Positions 20,937-31,081 of a stretch of 64,000 nucleotides of DNA are shown piece by piece. Each line of letters begins with the position of its first letter. The first letter of the stretch is position 1. The translations under genes and the position numbers were made by a program. The notes beneath the pieces were generated by a model, which worked only from the letters and a program-made list of their open reading frames with translations, was not told the origin of the DNA and did not search any database. This DNA comes from Platanthera guangdongensis (Eukaryota; Streptophyta; Magnoliopsida; Asparagales; Orchidaceae), in contig CM077162.1 of the NCBI GenBank assembly GCA_039583875.1, positions 56,509,675 through 56,573,674 on the forward strand. Reading direction: 5' to 3'.

Positions 20937-22375
20937 CAGTGGCTACGGCTTTACCCTTCACATCCGCGGGGATACGTGAGGGTGCAGCTGTGGTGGTTTG
21001 GGGCAGAGCGGGCTTCCTAAAAGTCGAGGAATCAGTCCGCGAAGTGAACTGCCTCGTACTAGACGATCGGAGGTACTGCTCGTACTCGAGGGAGAGCTGG
21101 AATATCTGATCAACAGTCTCCAAGCGGTGGGGAATCAACTCTCTCCGAATATCGGAACGAAGACCCGCTTTGAAGCGGGCGGCAGTGGCAATAGGCTAGT
21201 GGTGCTCTGGCTCTAGGACTCTACGTGTATGTGTGTGTGGGGGGGGGGGGAATATGTCAATGCAACACTTAAATGCAATGCGACAGTCGGATGACGACAA
21301 CAATTAATTTAAGCAATGAAGAGCAATAACACCATGCAGTTAATCAAAATAAAGAAGCAAATAATTAATTTTGGCAATTCGGCAACGACTCCCTCTGAAA
21401 TATCACTCCTGACGACCAGCTCATCGAAGCGAGCCATGTACTCGGCGACGGTAAGTGTCCCCTGCCGTAGGTTCTGTAGCTGCTCAAATAGATGATCTCG
21501 GTATGACGCGGGGAGGTACTTCTCCTTCAGTCTCTCCTTCATCTCGTCCCATCTGGCGATGGAGTAGTAACCATCCCGCTCTAGAGCTCTCTGAACACTG
21601 ATCCAGGGTACCTTATCTTGCCCGATCAACTTCATCTTTGCAAAGCGGACACAACGCTCGTCACTCATGTCGTACCACTCGAAGTATTGGTCCATGTCCA
21701 AGAGCCAATCACTGAAGGCTTTCGGATCTAGGCGACCTCGAACGAAGGGGCGTCGAGTCAGATGCGACGAGTGATGTCATGATAGTGGCCCCCTCTCCGA
21801 GGATCGGGGTAGTCCTCGGGGTAGTCATCATGGACGTAGTCGTATCGAGCGGGTGGGGGACCACGCTCTCTCCGACCCGGGGGATAATAATCATCCTGGT
21901 GGTGGTCACGGCGATCGTGTGGGGGCACACGATCTCTGGGGTCCGGCTGAGGCTGACGTGGCATACAGTACTCATCACGCTGAGGTGGCAGCCTATGATC
22001 TCTTGCAAAATCAGGATGTCGCCTTACCGGCAGAATCGGGGCTCGGTGAGGACTATCACGATGGTGACGGTCTGCGGGAGGTGGACCATCCCTCGGGCGT
22101 TGCCCTCGACGTGGAGGAGCGTCAGGGCCGTCCTCAAGAGAATCGTCACGCTGTGTCGGAGTGTCTCTGACATCCTCTAAGTGGCCTAAACGAAAGTTCA
22201 CCTCGGCAAGGTCATGACGCACATCGTCGAACTGGGCTCCTATGGTGTCAAGGCGACCTAGGACAAGGCGTTGGAACTCAGCAAAAGCGGCGCCCGAATT
22301 CGAACTCGTCGCTGGGTCCTCAGTGTTCTGTGGTTCTACCATGCTTACTCTAAAAGTCCTACCACTACGGAGCAT
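20902..22375 (-). pseudogene. gypsy gag, broken by an LTR fragment
   Basis: The start at 22375 (MLRSGRTFR) leads into a charged N-terminal region with a heptad-like stretch EFQRLVLGRLDTIGAQFDDV, then a long Arg/Pro/Asp-rich tract. The capsid part follows after a frame change at about 21700 (YFEWYDMSDERCVRFAKMKL, then EYMARFDELVVRSDIS). It is interrupted by LTR-derived sequence at about 21192-21389, then resumes with RLETVDQIFQLSLEYEQYLR. The zinc knuckle is in the next frame. Confidence 0.85.
21192..21389 (-). repeat. LTR fragment inserted in gag
   Basis: About 200 bp starting taggctagtggtgctctgg and ending ggcaattcggcaacgact matches bases about 12-215 of the element's own LTR in the same orientation. 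It lacks the LTR ends and has no target duplication, so it did not arrive by normal integration. Confidence 0.85.
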
Positions 22376-22393
22376 GCAAATGGCCTAACCTTG

Positions 22394-22407
22394 GCTCTGA
22401 TACCAAA
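22394..22407 (-). other. Primer-binding site of the gypsy
   Basis: On the - strand the bases next to the 5' LTR read ttggtatcagagc, the initiator tRNA-Met site. It confirms the - strand direction and the LTR border at 22408. Confidence 0.8.
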
Positions 22408-23801
22408 TGATGTAGGGGTAGGCTAGTGGTGCTCGGGCTCTAGGTCTCTACGTGTGTGTGAGGGGAATATGCCAATGCAACACCTAAATGCAATGCGGCA
22501 GTCAGATGACAACACCAATTAATTTAAGCAATGAAGAGTAATAGCACCATACAGTTAATCAAAATAAAGAAACAAATAATTAATTTTGGCAATTCGGCAA
22601 CGGCTTCCTCCGCTCGGAGGGCCAAGGCAAGCGGCGGCGAATATTTCCACAAACAATTATTAGCATAAAGAGAACAACTACTACATAACCAAAACCGCAG
22701 CACAATATGGATAAACAACCAAATGAAAATGTCAAGTTACAGAACACGATACCACTAATACTCACGATGTAGTGGGCTGATCCGAGGCGATGGAGGATTT
22801 GAGGAGCCGGATGCAAAATGAGCGATCGGAGGTGGAACCGGAGGCGAGGTGGCGATGACGGTGGCTGCCTTCGGCGATAAGTGGCGGTAACGGATGGTAA
22901 AACGCCGGATCCGGCCACAAATGAGTAGATCCGGGCCGGGGTGAGTAGATTCGATGATTTGGAGTGGATCCGAGCAAAAATGGAAGGTTTGGGTGGAGGG
23001 AATAGCGGATCGGAGGGTGGTAGCACTAGATCAAAATAGATCTAGGGTTTTCGGAGCGGTTGGAAGTGAATCCACGTGGGAGAATGAAGAGGAGTGGCCG
23101 ACTAGGGCAAAGGAGGCCTTGGGGTGGCCGGTTTTGGGAAATATGGGGGGGGGGGGGGGCGGTGGGGCTGGGATCATGGCAGCAGGCCGACGGCCTACGC
23201 AAGGTGGGGAGGTGGGCGGTTTGACCGGTGGAGGGAGAGGGCTGGGCGGCGGCACCAACCGGTGGAGGGAGGGGCTCGGGTGGAGTATCGCAACAGGAAA
23301 CAAGGGGGAAAGGGGGGCTGCGGGCCTGCAGCAGGCCGGCTGCACTTGGGCAGTTTTTTGTGTGGGAATTCCGGTGGAGGAATAGGGGGAAAATGATGGA
23401 GGGGGGTAGAGTTTACCTTTGGGGGAAGTTTGGCGGCCTAAGAATTGTCACCTAGGTTTCCATGGTGTCGGCACCGAGGAGGGATCGCAGGAATCCCGGA
23501 AAGCTCTTCTCCAAATTCTACAATACCTCAAACCAGCCCCTCTACATCCTATTTATAATAAAAGAGAAGTTAGGGCATCCCCCATCAACGACTATGATTG
23601 GCCGGTGGGTTTGCCCATAAAATACATCAAAATAAAACTGAAAAAAAATAAAGTAATATAGTTTTTTGACTCGCAGCGACGTCCCGGACGCAACTGCGGA
23701 GTCCGATCGGCGATCCGATCAAGTCTTCCTGCGCGAATACATGTATGTGGGTCCCGCTTTGCGCCGACACCCCTTCAGGTGCATCCGATGGTTCCCCATC
23801 A
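22408..23801 (-). repeat. 5' LTR of the gypsy at 15.8-23.8 kb
   Basis: A 1,394-bp LTR, TGATGTAGGGG ... CCCCATCA. It keeps the segment at 23080-23190 that the other LTR has lost, including a G-run. Open frames within it (for example 22580-23026 and 22954-23385) mirror those of the other LTR and are not supported as genes. Confidence 0.9.
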
Positions 23802-24450
23802 CAACTATTGACTGATTTTTTACTTTTCCATGAAACACGATTATCTTCAAACAAAATGCGGTATCCTGATGTAGAACTTTATTTGAAGGAGATGTCCAAT
23901 CCACGTCAACCTATCAAGCGATTTGTTGATATACTCGATTTTGAAACAATTATTCTTGGCCAAGAGCAGCCTTGAAGTATCGAAGGATCCTAGCTGCGGC
24001 CTCCCAATGTTCTTGAAAAGGAGACTTGAGAAATTGACTAATGACACCAACAAGAAATGAAATGTTTGGTTGCTATGAGGCAGTTCAATTTCCCAGATAG
24101 GCTTCAATGCTATCTTCGGTCTCTGTCTCGCTCCCCCTTATTAAAATGAAATTTAAGTTTTAGCTCCATAAGGGCATCAAGTGACTGTGGCGTAGTTTGC
24201 CTGCTTCTCCTATATATCCACCACATATTTCGCTTAGATAGAGAATTTCCATGACCAGTAGGCTTAACCACTTAAATTCCTAGGAATTGTTTCAACCTTC
24301 AAAAGTCTTGGTCTGGAATTGTTGATTTAGATAGTTCTTGAGCCATCAAATACCAATTTCTTCATTCCTAGCGACGATATTGCTATCAACGTACACAATC
24401 AACAATTTTTTTACCAGACTTGGAAGTAAAAAAACGAAATGATTAGAACT
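23802..24450 (-). pseudogene. Old copia RT and RNase H remnant
   Basis: The - strand reads VYVDSNIVARNEE, the RT active-site box with the second catalytic Asp changed to Ser. It continues through QQFQTK into GKLNCLIATK (from a TRPDISFAV-like region), then a degenerate RILRY segment and NRVSWKSKK. It is the upstream half of the copia whose RNase H end is at 2440-2617, now 21 kb away. Confidence 0.7.
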
Positions 24451-24882
24451 GCTCCTCAACATGCCAATCTATAGGAGAGTTGAATTGAATCTATTGAACC
24501 AGACACGTGAAAGATGAGGGTTGCTACTCACCTAGAGGGGGGTGATTAGATGATTTACTGATTTTTAAAGATTTCTTTAGTTATGATACTTAGAGCACAA
24601 TGAAAGAACAAATCACAGAATAACCACACAATACAACACAACACACCAGGATTTATAGTGGTTCCCTAAAAATGGGTACATCCACTTTCTCTCTACAACT
24701 ATCTATCATAGTGCTAGCTTAGGTTAAAATTCCTCCAAATTCTCTTCTCAGATACTCAAATCTTACAAACTCAGGAACAAATGTTCCCTACCTCAGACCT
24801 CCACAAAGGTCCTACACCGCAGACTTCAACACAAGCCCTACAACTCAGACTATCCTCTAGCCTTACACCTCAGACACCACAT

Positions 24883-26223
24883 TGATGGAGACGGCGACCC
24901 CCTACATGTTGAAGATGATGACGGAATGCTCGCGGAAGATCCTTCTCCGTCTCCAACCAAAGATCTGCGACGCCGTGGTGACCTTGTGGAGCGACGCAAG
25001 ATGGCCAATGAATGAAGATGACCAATAATATTTTATTTGAATCATTTTTTTTTTTATTTGCAATGTTTATTTCATGCTCTTAATGTTTCATTTAATTTGT
25101 GTGTGATGTATTTTTATTTTGGGCTGCATGTAGCCAAACAAACAATGTTGTAAGCCTATATAAGGCCATGTATTGTTTCATTTTGAGTAGAGAATGAAAG
25201 AATTTGAAAACCCTAAACTGTTTTCCCCCCTATTTCCCCTCTCCCTCTTGAGAATTCGGCTCCTCCTTTACCCTCTTGGCCGACCGGGCACCCTCTCCCT
25301 CCTCCTCCCTTGGCAACGCGGCCTCGTCCTCCTCCGTCTCTTGTATTCGGCCAGCCCCTCTTAGCCACCCTCTTTAGCCGCCAACTCCCTCTCCCCCTTC
25401 CTCTCTCTCTCGGCCAAGCCTACTCCCCCTCTCCTAGCCGCCAACATCCCCTCCCCCTTCCTCTCTTTTCTCGGCCAAGCCTTCTAGCCCACCTTCCACC
25501 ACCCTCAAACCGACTCGACAACAAAACCGACCACCCACAACAACTCCAAAATTCGTCCAGCCCCTCTCCAAGAGAAAACCGACCATCCCTTTCCTTTGGT
25601 TGCTCGGCCAAGGTGTTTTCAACAAGCTTCGTGGAATCCATACCGGCGTGAAGCGAGTAAGGCGGACGAGTTTTCTCTCCATCCGTCGTGACTCCGGCGT
25701 GACTCCGGCGGAGTCGTTGAACAACGGTCCAAGTTAGTGAAATCGGAATCATCCATTCCGATTGGGTAATGAAAACTTCTACCTTCGTGTGTTTCTATTT
25801 CCTAGATTTTTCTTGTGGTGGCAAACATTAGCGTTGATTCTTGATAGCCTTAAAATAATCGTGGTTTTCTTCGATCAATTTTGTTGTCTATCTTGATTGG
25901 TTTAATTTTTGAGAGGATTGACGAACATCGTTTCTTTTTGTTGGGAGAAATCAACCGTTTCCGAATCGTAAATTTTGGTAGATCTCTTTTTGTACAACCA
26001 TTGCTCGATCGGACCTGGTGAGTCCTTTTAGCCTGAAAGAATATTGACCTATAACTTTTGTTCGATCCTAATCGGTTTGGCTACCCGTACGTTAGCATTT
26101 ATTTGATAAAATTGTGTAATGTGTGTGCCGCGTTGAAGTTTCTGTGCGAACGTAAATCTGGTCATTGAGAGAAAAATCGTAGTTGTCCGTTTGCAATCGG
26201 TGTAAACGCGTGGGCCTACATCA
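24883..26223 (+). repeat. 5' LTR of the non-autonomous gypsy
   Basis: 1,341 bp beginning TGATGGAGACGGCGAC and ending GGGCCTACATCA. A CT-rich block at 25220-25560 contains open frames in both directions that recur only as LTR sequence and are not genes. Confidence 0.85.
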
Positions 26224-26225
26224 AT

Positions 26226-26240
26226 TTGGTATCAGAGGGA
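26226..26240 (+). other. Primer-binding site
   Basis: ttggtatcagaggg follows the LTR end with a short gap, matching the initiator tRNA-Met primer site. It supports the + strand direction. Confidence 0.8.
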
Positions 26241-26598
26241 GGTTCACGTCAATTCAGTGGGAGGACACGCACTTTGTCTTGCACATTTATTTGTCAAAAT
26301 TTTTTTAAAAATTTTTTTTGGTCTGCCAATAGCGGCCTAATTTTTTATTTTTTAGCAAAAAAATAATAAAAAAAATTATTTAATTATCTTCATATTATTT
26401 CCAGCAAGAAAATCAAAATTTTATATTTATTACCCTAGTTGCTAAGCGGGAACAAATCCGTCTATCTTAGATTATATGGGTCAGCATCCTTAATTCATTG
26501 CATATGCACAAGAATCAGATCGAGTTTTCTCTCCGGTTCTCACTGTTATGGCCTATGACGTTTACGCTTCCCATTTAGACTATTGATATTATAAAGTC

Positions 26599-27387
26599 AT
26601 GGCTAAACACACCCCAGCCTTGCCATCATACCATAGGAATTCCAACCGTCCTCACGCTTATCCTCCCACTAGAATTGAGGCACCTACTTATGACGGTTTA
26701 GGGTGTCCCCAAATTTTTATATACTGGCTTAAGGGATTAGAAAATTATTTTAATCATCACTTATGTGACGACCACCAAAAGGTTAACATTGTCCGAGAGC
26801 GGTTAATAGGTCAAGCCCATGTATTTTGGTTAAACGAAGAGCGTCGTGTTGGTAGTTATAAACATGCTTGGCCGGCAATGCGTAGCCTACTCTCGGATCA
26901 ATTTGATCCCGGCTATCTCCGTACTACTAACACCAAGCCTGTGAGTGAATATCGTTATGACGCTAGTTCCATACCTGTCTATAGGAATGATTATATAACT
27001 AACGCTAGAGTAGTTCCCCCAAAAGTTCAGCCTGCCCATAGTGTGCCTACTCTCACCTTTAGGGAAACCATTACTAATAGATCATATGTCTTGGACTCGA
27101 AAGATGTTACTACTAGGGTCTTGTCTCCTCTAGCTGTGTCGACTACGCCTCCCAAGATTGTGAATGATACCCATGAGGATGCTGATGTAGATGTGGTATC
27201 TCTGGCTTTTGAAGATGATCAGCTAGGTGAGTGTATTCCGTCATGTGCATTAGTGTCTGACGATTCTGATGATTCTGACATTGAGGGTATCCCTAGTGAC
27301 TTAGTTGACCATCTATGTGATGATGATGATAGTCCGATCTGTGATAGTATTCCGTTGCCTAGTACATACTCTGCTAGTGTTGTCTGA
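26599..27387 (+). CDS. Gag-like ORF of the non-autonomous gypsy
   Basis: A 262-residue ORF starting at an ATG with an upstream leader of about 360 nt. Residues about 28-110 (APTYDGLG, FIYWLKGLENYF, RERLIGQAHVFWL, YKHAWPAMRSLLSDQFDP) match the pattern of a retrotransposon gag capsid domain. From about residue 185 it becomes strongly acidic (SDDSDDSDIEG, CDDDDSP). There is no zinc knuckle and no protease. It ends at TGA, and acidic sequence of the same character continues in another frame from about 27380, so the original protein was probably longer. Confidence 0.65.
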   Translation: MAKHTPALPSYHRNSNRPHAYPPTRIEAPTYDGLGCPQIFIYWLKGLENYFNHHLCDDHQKVNIVRERLIGQAHVFWLNEERRVGSYKHAWPAMRSLLSDQFDPGYLRTTNTKPVSEYRYDASSIPVYRNDYITNARVVPPKVQPAHSVPTLTFRETITNRSYVLDSKDVTTRVLSPLAVSTTPPKIVNDTHEDADVDVVSLAFEDDQLGECIPSCALVSDDSDDSDIEGIPSDLVDHLCDDDDSPICDSIPLPSTYSASVV

Positions 27388-28036
27388 CCACCCTAGTATT
27401 GAGTGCCCTCTTCAGGATATGATCCCCACCGTGATAGAGCCTACGATTGCTCCCACTGAGATTGTATATAAGTTTTCTGAGGAGCCTGAGAGTGAGGCTT
27501 GCCCTATTGAAAAGGTGGATGATTTACCTTATGAGGGAAGGTTAATTGTGGATGATTTTAGTGCTGAGAATCCGAATGATATCTCTTTGATGTTATCACC
27601 ATTGCCTGAAGCTTCTTGTGGATTAGAAATCTTGTCGGGTTCAATTTTGTCTATTTCTGAGACCTTTACTGATTCTGATTTGGATGATATATCTAGTGCG
27701 AAAAAATTTTCTAGTGAGCAAGTTGTACTTTTGGATGACATAATTGATGTAGACCCGGATGAGAGTTCCATGATTTTGTCACCGTTGGATGAAATTTGTA
27801 CTGATTTGGATTTTATCCCGGGTTTGATTTTGCCGACCCTTCCTCCTGATTATTTGCCCACATTATTTAACTTTTTAGGAAGTGGAATCGGTAGTGCTAG
27901 TCTGAGTTTTTGTGACACACCCACTCTTTTAGTTCCTACTTTGGCGTTATCACAGCGCTTAGATATTAGTAAGATGAGCGCGCTAGATTTGGTCTGTTCA
28001 CCACACCCCGTAGATCTGACTACGTGTCACATTTGA
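27380..28036 (+). pseudogene. Acidic ORF of unknown function following gag
   Basis: About 215 residues rich in Asp, Glu, Ser and Pro (SEEPESEACPIEKVDDLP, ISETFTDSDLDDIS, LDDIIDVDPDESS, twice a MxLSPLxE box). It continues the acidic C-terminus of the preceding ORF in a different frame, suggesting one frameshift. I recognise no domain. It occupies the position where pol would be in an autonomous gypsy. Confidence 0.5.
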
Positions 28037-28052
28037 CTGTTCATTTTTCTGC

Positions 28053-28283
28053 GTGTCCGTCTACGGTTCTGTCCTCGACTGCGACGATTCTGAGTCCTTG
28101 GTCATTGTGCCTCTGGATGTGGTGTCACTTAAACATGCTTATATACCACACCCGGTTGCACGCATTTATCCACCACCTTTTGATGACCCTCATTTTCACA
28201 CGTTAGTGACTATAGAAAGACCCCGAGTTGTATCGCTTGCACATCCTTTCACATCCGGGAGCGTCCAATTCTATTGTTCATGA
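28053..28283 (+). pseudogene. Short ORF in the interior of the non-autonomous gypsy
   Basis: 76 residues including VLDCDDSESLVIVPLDVVS and IYPPPFDDPHFHTL. It probably continues the same reading as the acidic ORF after another frame change. No recognisable domain. The remaining interior, 28284-28876, has only short broken frames and ends in a polypurine tract (gagcgggggaggat). Confidence 0.4.
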
Positions 28284-28876
28284 TGAGCGGTTCTCCTTGG
28301 CATATCTTCATGCCAAGCGTGAGTATTTAAAATATAAAATTAAAACTGCGAATTTGGAGCCCATTAAAATCATCTTTGATTATAAGCCTCCCGTGCCACC
28401 TGACTTAACACATGCCCTACAAACTCAGGTAGTAAGATACTATCCAAGTTGCAATTACTTACATGTGTTTATCTACACTCATCTTTTAACTTGCTACCAA
28501 ACCCTGCACAACTTAGATAATTTATATAAACTTAGTGAAAACAGATCCTACACTCAGATTCTCAAGTTTTGGTGCGTCTCGTCCTTGATGAAAAAAAGTT
28601 GGCCTTATATTAAAGAAATTAGGAGAAAACAAACTTTTGAAGTTACCCACTGATCCTATTTTTAATGGAGGATCCTACACACTGCATAATAGAGCTTATT
28701 CATCGATCGATTTTGATTGTTGATGAAGAAACTCAAATGTTTTTTCACCCAGGACCACCTTTTTGATGACATGCTACTGAGTCTCCTTCCAAATAGAAGC
28801 GTGTTCGTCTGGCCTCCGACAAACGGAGGTGCCTCTTTTGGACAGACAATTCTCGGTCTTTTGAGCGGGGGAGGAT

Positions 28877-29633
28877 TGATGGAGACGGCGAGCCCCTTAT
28901 TTTGAACCTTCTCCGTCTCCAACAAAGATTTGCTTGATGAAGCGACGCAAGATTTCTTATTTTATTTGAATCTTTTATTTTTTTATTTGGAATGTTTAGC
29001 TCTTAATGGCTCATGATCCTAAGATGACTTTTGCAGTGGAATTGAAGATGAACTCCTCCTTTGAAGGTTGATTCGGCACTGCCAGTAATTCTTTCACAAC
29101 ACTTAGAAGTGAAAAGCTTTCCTTTGGTGGCTCGGCTAAGGTGTTTTCAACAAGGCTTGGACTCCATACCGGCGTGAAGCGAGGAAGGCAGAGAGTTCTC
29201 TCCATCCGGCGTGACTCCGACGGAGCCGTGAGGATCTTCTAACTTAGTGAAATCGAATCATCCATTCCGATTGGGTAGAAAACTTCTACTTGTTGTTTCT
29301 ATTTCCTAGATTTTCTTGTGGTGAATCTGTTCTTGAAGTCATCGTGGTTTTCTTCGATCGATTTTGTTGTCTATGATTGATTTAATTTTCGAGAGGATTG
29401 ACGAACCTCTTTTCTTTTTGGGGAGAGATCCGTTTCCGACAAATTTTGAGTCTCTTTTGAATGGAGGACAAGGTTCCTTTTAGCCGGAAAGAATTTATAT
29501 TTAGCCTTTGTTCGAACGGTTTGGCTACCCATACGTTAACATTTATATGATAAAATTGTGTAACGTGTCTGCCACGTTGATCTTACTTTCATTGGAGAAA
29601 AATCAATTCGTTAACAATCGGTGTACTTGATTA
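28877..29633 (+). repeat. 3' LTR of the non-autonomous gypsy, shrunken
   Basis: 757 bp that align along the whole 1,341-bp 5' LTR but lack many short blocks of a few to tens of bases. The terminal CATCA is reduced to TTA before the CACAT duplication. Confidence 0.75.
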
Positions 29634-29638
29634 CACAT

Positions 29639-30513
29639 GCCCTACAAACTCAGATCCTCAACCCCAAACCAAACCCTACAACTTAGATTAAAACAGATCC
29701 TACACTTAAATGAATCTACAAACTCAGATAAATCCTACACAGAAGATTACAGAGATTTTGACAACACCCAAGAATTTGAGTCTTTAAATAGAAAACACAA
29801 CAGACTTCTTCTTCCTTATTTTGACAACACTGAAATTTCTTCTTGGAGGGCTCGATCAAGATCTTGCTTTGAAGATGAACTTTTTGATACCACTGAGTAA
29901 TTCTTTCAAACACTAGAAGTGAAAAGCTCTTTGTGACTTTTGTGGAGAAGAAAAACTGTTCTGAATTAATCTTTTTATGCTTGTCTTGGCCGACAGAGTG
30001 AATGGAGGTTCAATTTATATTTTTTAACGGCTAGCACAATCTTACTTTGGCAAATACTTGATTAGGAAACCCCAAACGATTATATTAAATCTAGGTAAAG
30101 AAGATTTCAATCTTGAAAATATATTGACAGGATTCCTTCAAGAAATGATTTATGAATTAATCAAAATGAACAACGACTGTCAAAATTTGATTCAAGAAAT
30201 GATTCAAAATCTTGGAAATATTCTTCTAATGAATGAGAATTATTCTCCTTGTGTCAATCCCTGAGAATAAACAGCAAAATCCGCAAATCAATTTGATTTA
30301 AATTCTTTAGACAATTTGCGCCTTAAATCAAGGACTTGACCATTGTGCCACGTGTCAAGATATAGTTGATTCGTTTATGTGACCTTATATAATGCCAAAG
30401 ACAAAGTCAAATGACCTATGTGAAGTATCCATGGTCAGCAAAAAACACATAGAGGTCATATAAGGAAACTCCTGACATTTAGCCAAAATCTGCCTACATC
30501 AACACTCTGTCTT
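29639..30513 (-). other. LTR sequence between the gypsy insertion and minisatellite
   Basis: This continues the Sirevirus-like LTR. It is AT-rich with short frames (29637-29900, 30058-30264) of no recognisable family. A TATA-like gaccttatataatgcc lies near 30383. No gene is seen. Confidence 0.4.
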
Positions 30514-30789
30514 CATGCAGTCGATGCGGTCGAATCTTTCTCTTCGATGCAGTCGATGCAGTTAAATCTTTCTCTTCGATGTAGTCGAACTTTTCCTTAG
30601 CCGTGAACTTGATGCAGTCAAAATTTTTCTTAGCTATGAACTCGATGCAGTCGAATTTTTCCTTAGCTATGAACTCGATGTAGTCGAATTTTTCTCTAAC
30701 TATGAACATGATGTAGTTGAATTTTTCCTTAGCCATGAACTCGATGCTGTCGAATTTCTCCTTAGCTATGAACTCGATGCACCCGATTT
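30514..30789 (-). repeat. Minisatellite, gatgcagtcgaatttttcctt units
   Basis: About eight units of roughly 20-45 bp built on gatgcagtcgaat-tttccttagctatgaact with variation. The - strand stays open and encodes repeats of the type AKEKFDYIEFI. It lies in the untranslated LTR and is not convincing as a protein. Confidence 0.8.
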
Positions 30790-31081
30790 TTTACTTAGGT
30801 AAATCTTTGATCTTGCCTTTGATTCCTTTTGTCCTAATGACTTTTTCCAAAGATAGTGACATGTCTAATATTATAATTAGTACAAAGGTCAACATGAATT
30901 TTTCTTCTTGAGAGATTACAAGTGCAAAATCCTGTTTGGGTGACTAAGTGTCTAACCATACATTAATCATGCACTTAAGTTAAACTTGTCACATCAAAAC
31001 TAGAACAACCATCAAATACATGATGTTTATTGTCATCTTAAGACCTTCAAATCTGGAATTTTGGGGACAATATTCCCAACA

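Larger units (their letters stand above)
15843..23801 (-). mobile_element. Ty3/gypsy chromovirus, nearly complete
   Basis: LTRs of 1,297 bp (15843-17139) and 1,394 bp (22408-23801) enclose, on the - strand, gag, zinc knuckle, protease, RT, RNase H, integrase and chromodomain in gypsy order. The flanks aaact (15838-15842) and caact (23802-23806) are a 4-of-5 target duplication. Damage includes a stop in RT, a frameshift in integrase and a fragment of its own LTR inside gag. It inserted into the old copia RNase H gene. Confidence 0.9.
2440..24530 (-). mobile_element. Old Ty1/copia element, split by three later insertions
   Basis: Four separated - strand pieces read as one copia pol when the insertions are removed: 23802-24450 (RT to RNase H), 15814-15842, 3972-3995, and 2440-2617 (end of RNase H). 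Read from high to low coordinates, the piece ending in NRVSWKSKK continues without a frame break into VEYRVM and then HERTKHIEID, the expected RNase H order. The interruptions are the hAT elements at 2626-3971 and 3996-15813 and the gypsy element at 15843-23801. This is therefore the oldest layer in the left part of the intron. Its LTRs were not identified. Confidence 0.65.
24883..29633 (+). mobile_element. Non-autonomous gypsy (LARD-like) with gag-type ORF
   Basis: It is flanked by the 5-bp duplication CACAT (24878-24882 and 29634-29638). The host LTR repeat (cctcagacac|CACAT|gccctacaaactcag) is restored when it is removed. The 5' LTR is 24883-26223, the primer site follows at about 26226, and a shortened 3' LTR lies at 28877-29633. 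The 2.65-kb interior holds a gag-like ORF and two ORFs of unknown nature, with no protease, RT or integrase. It must have moved using enzymes from another element. Confidence 0.8.
24515..31081 (-). mobile_element. Long LTR of a Sirevirus-like copia, split by a gypsy
   Basis: On the + strand the right border reads ..tattcccaaca|atctcccctt. Inverted, this is a polypurine tract (aaggggagat) followed by TGTTGGGAATATTG, so this is a 3' LTR of a - strand element. The left part begins near tgagggttgctactcaccta at 24515. With the gypsy at 24883-29633 and its duplication removed, the LTR is about 1.8 kb. It contains CT/AC-rich imperfect repeats (ccctacaactcaga) and the minisatellite at 30514-30789. 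The left border is uncertain by some bases. Class is inferred from the polypurine tract and LTR length. Confidence 0.5.

Noticed and set aside
30514..30789. CRISPR-like array
   Set aside because: Units vary in length and sequence and there are no unique spacers between constant repeats. The genome is a plant one. It is a minisatellite.
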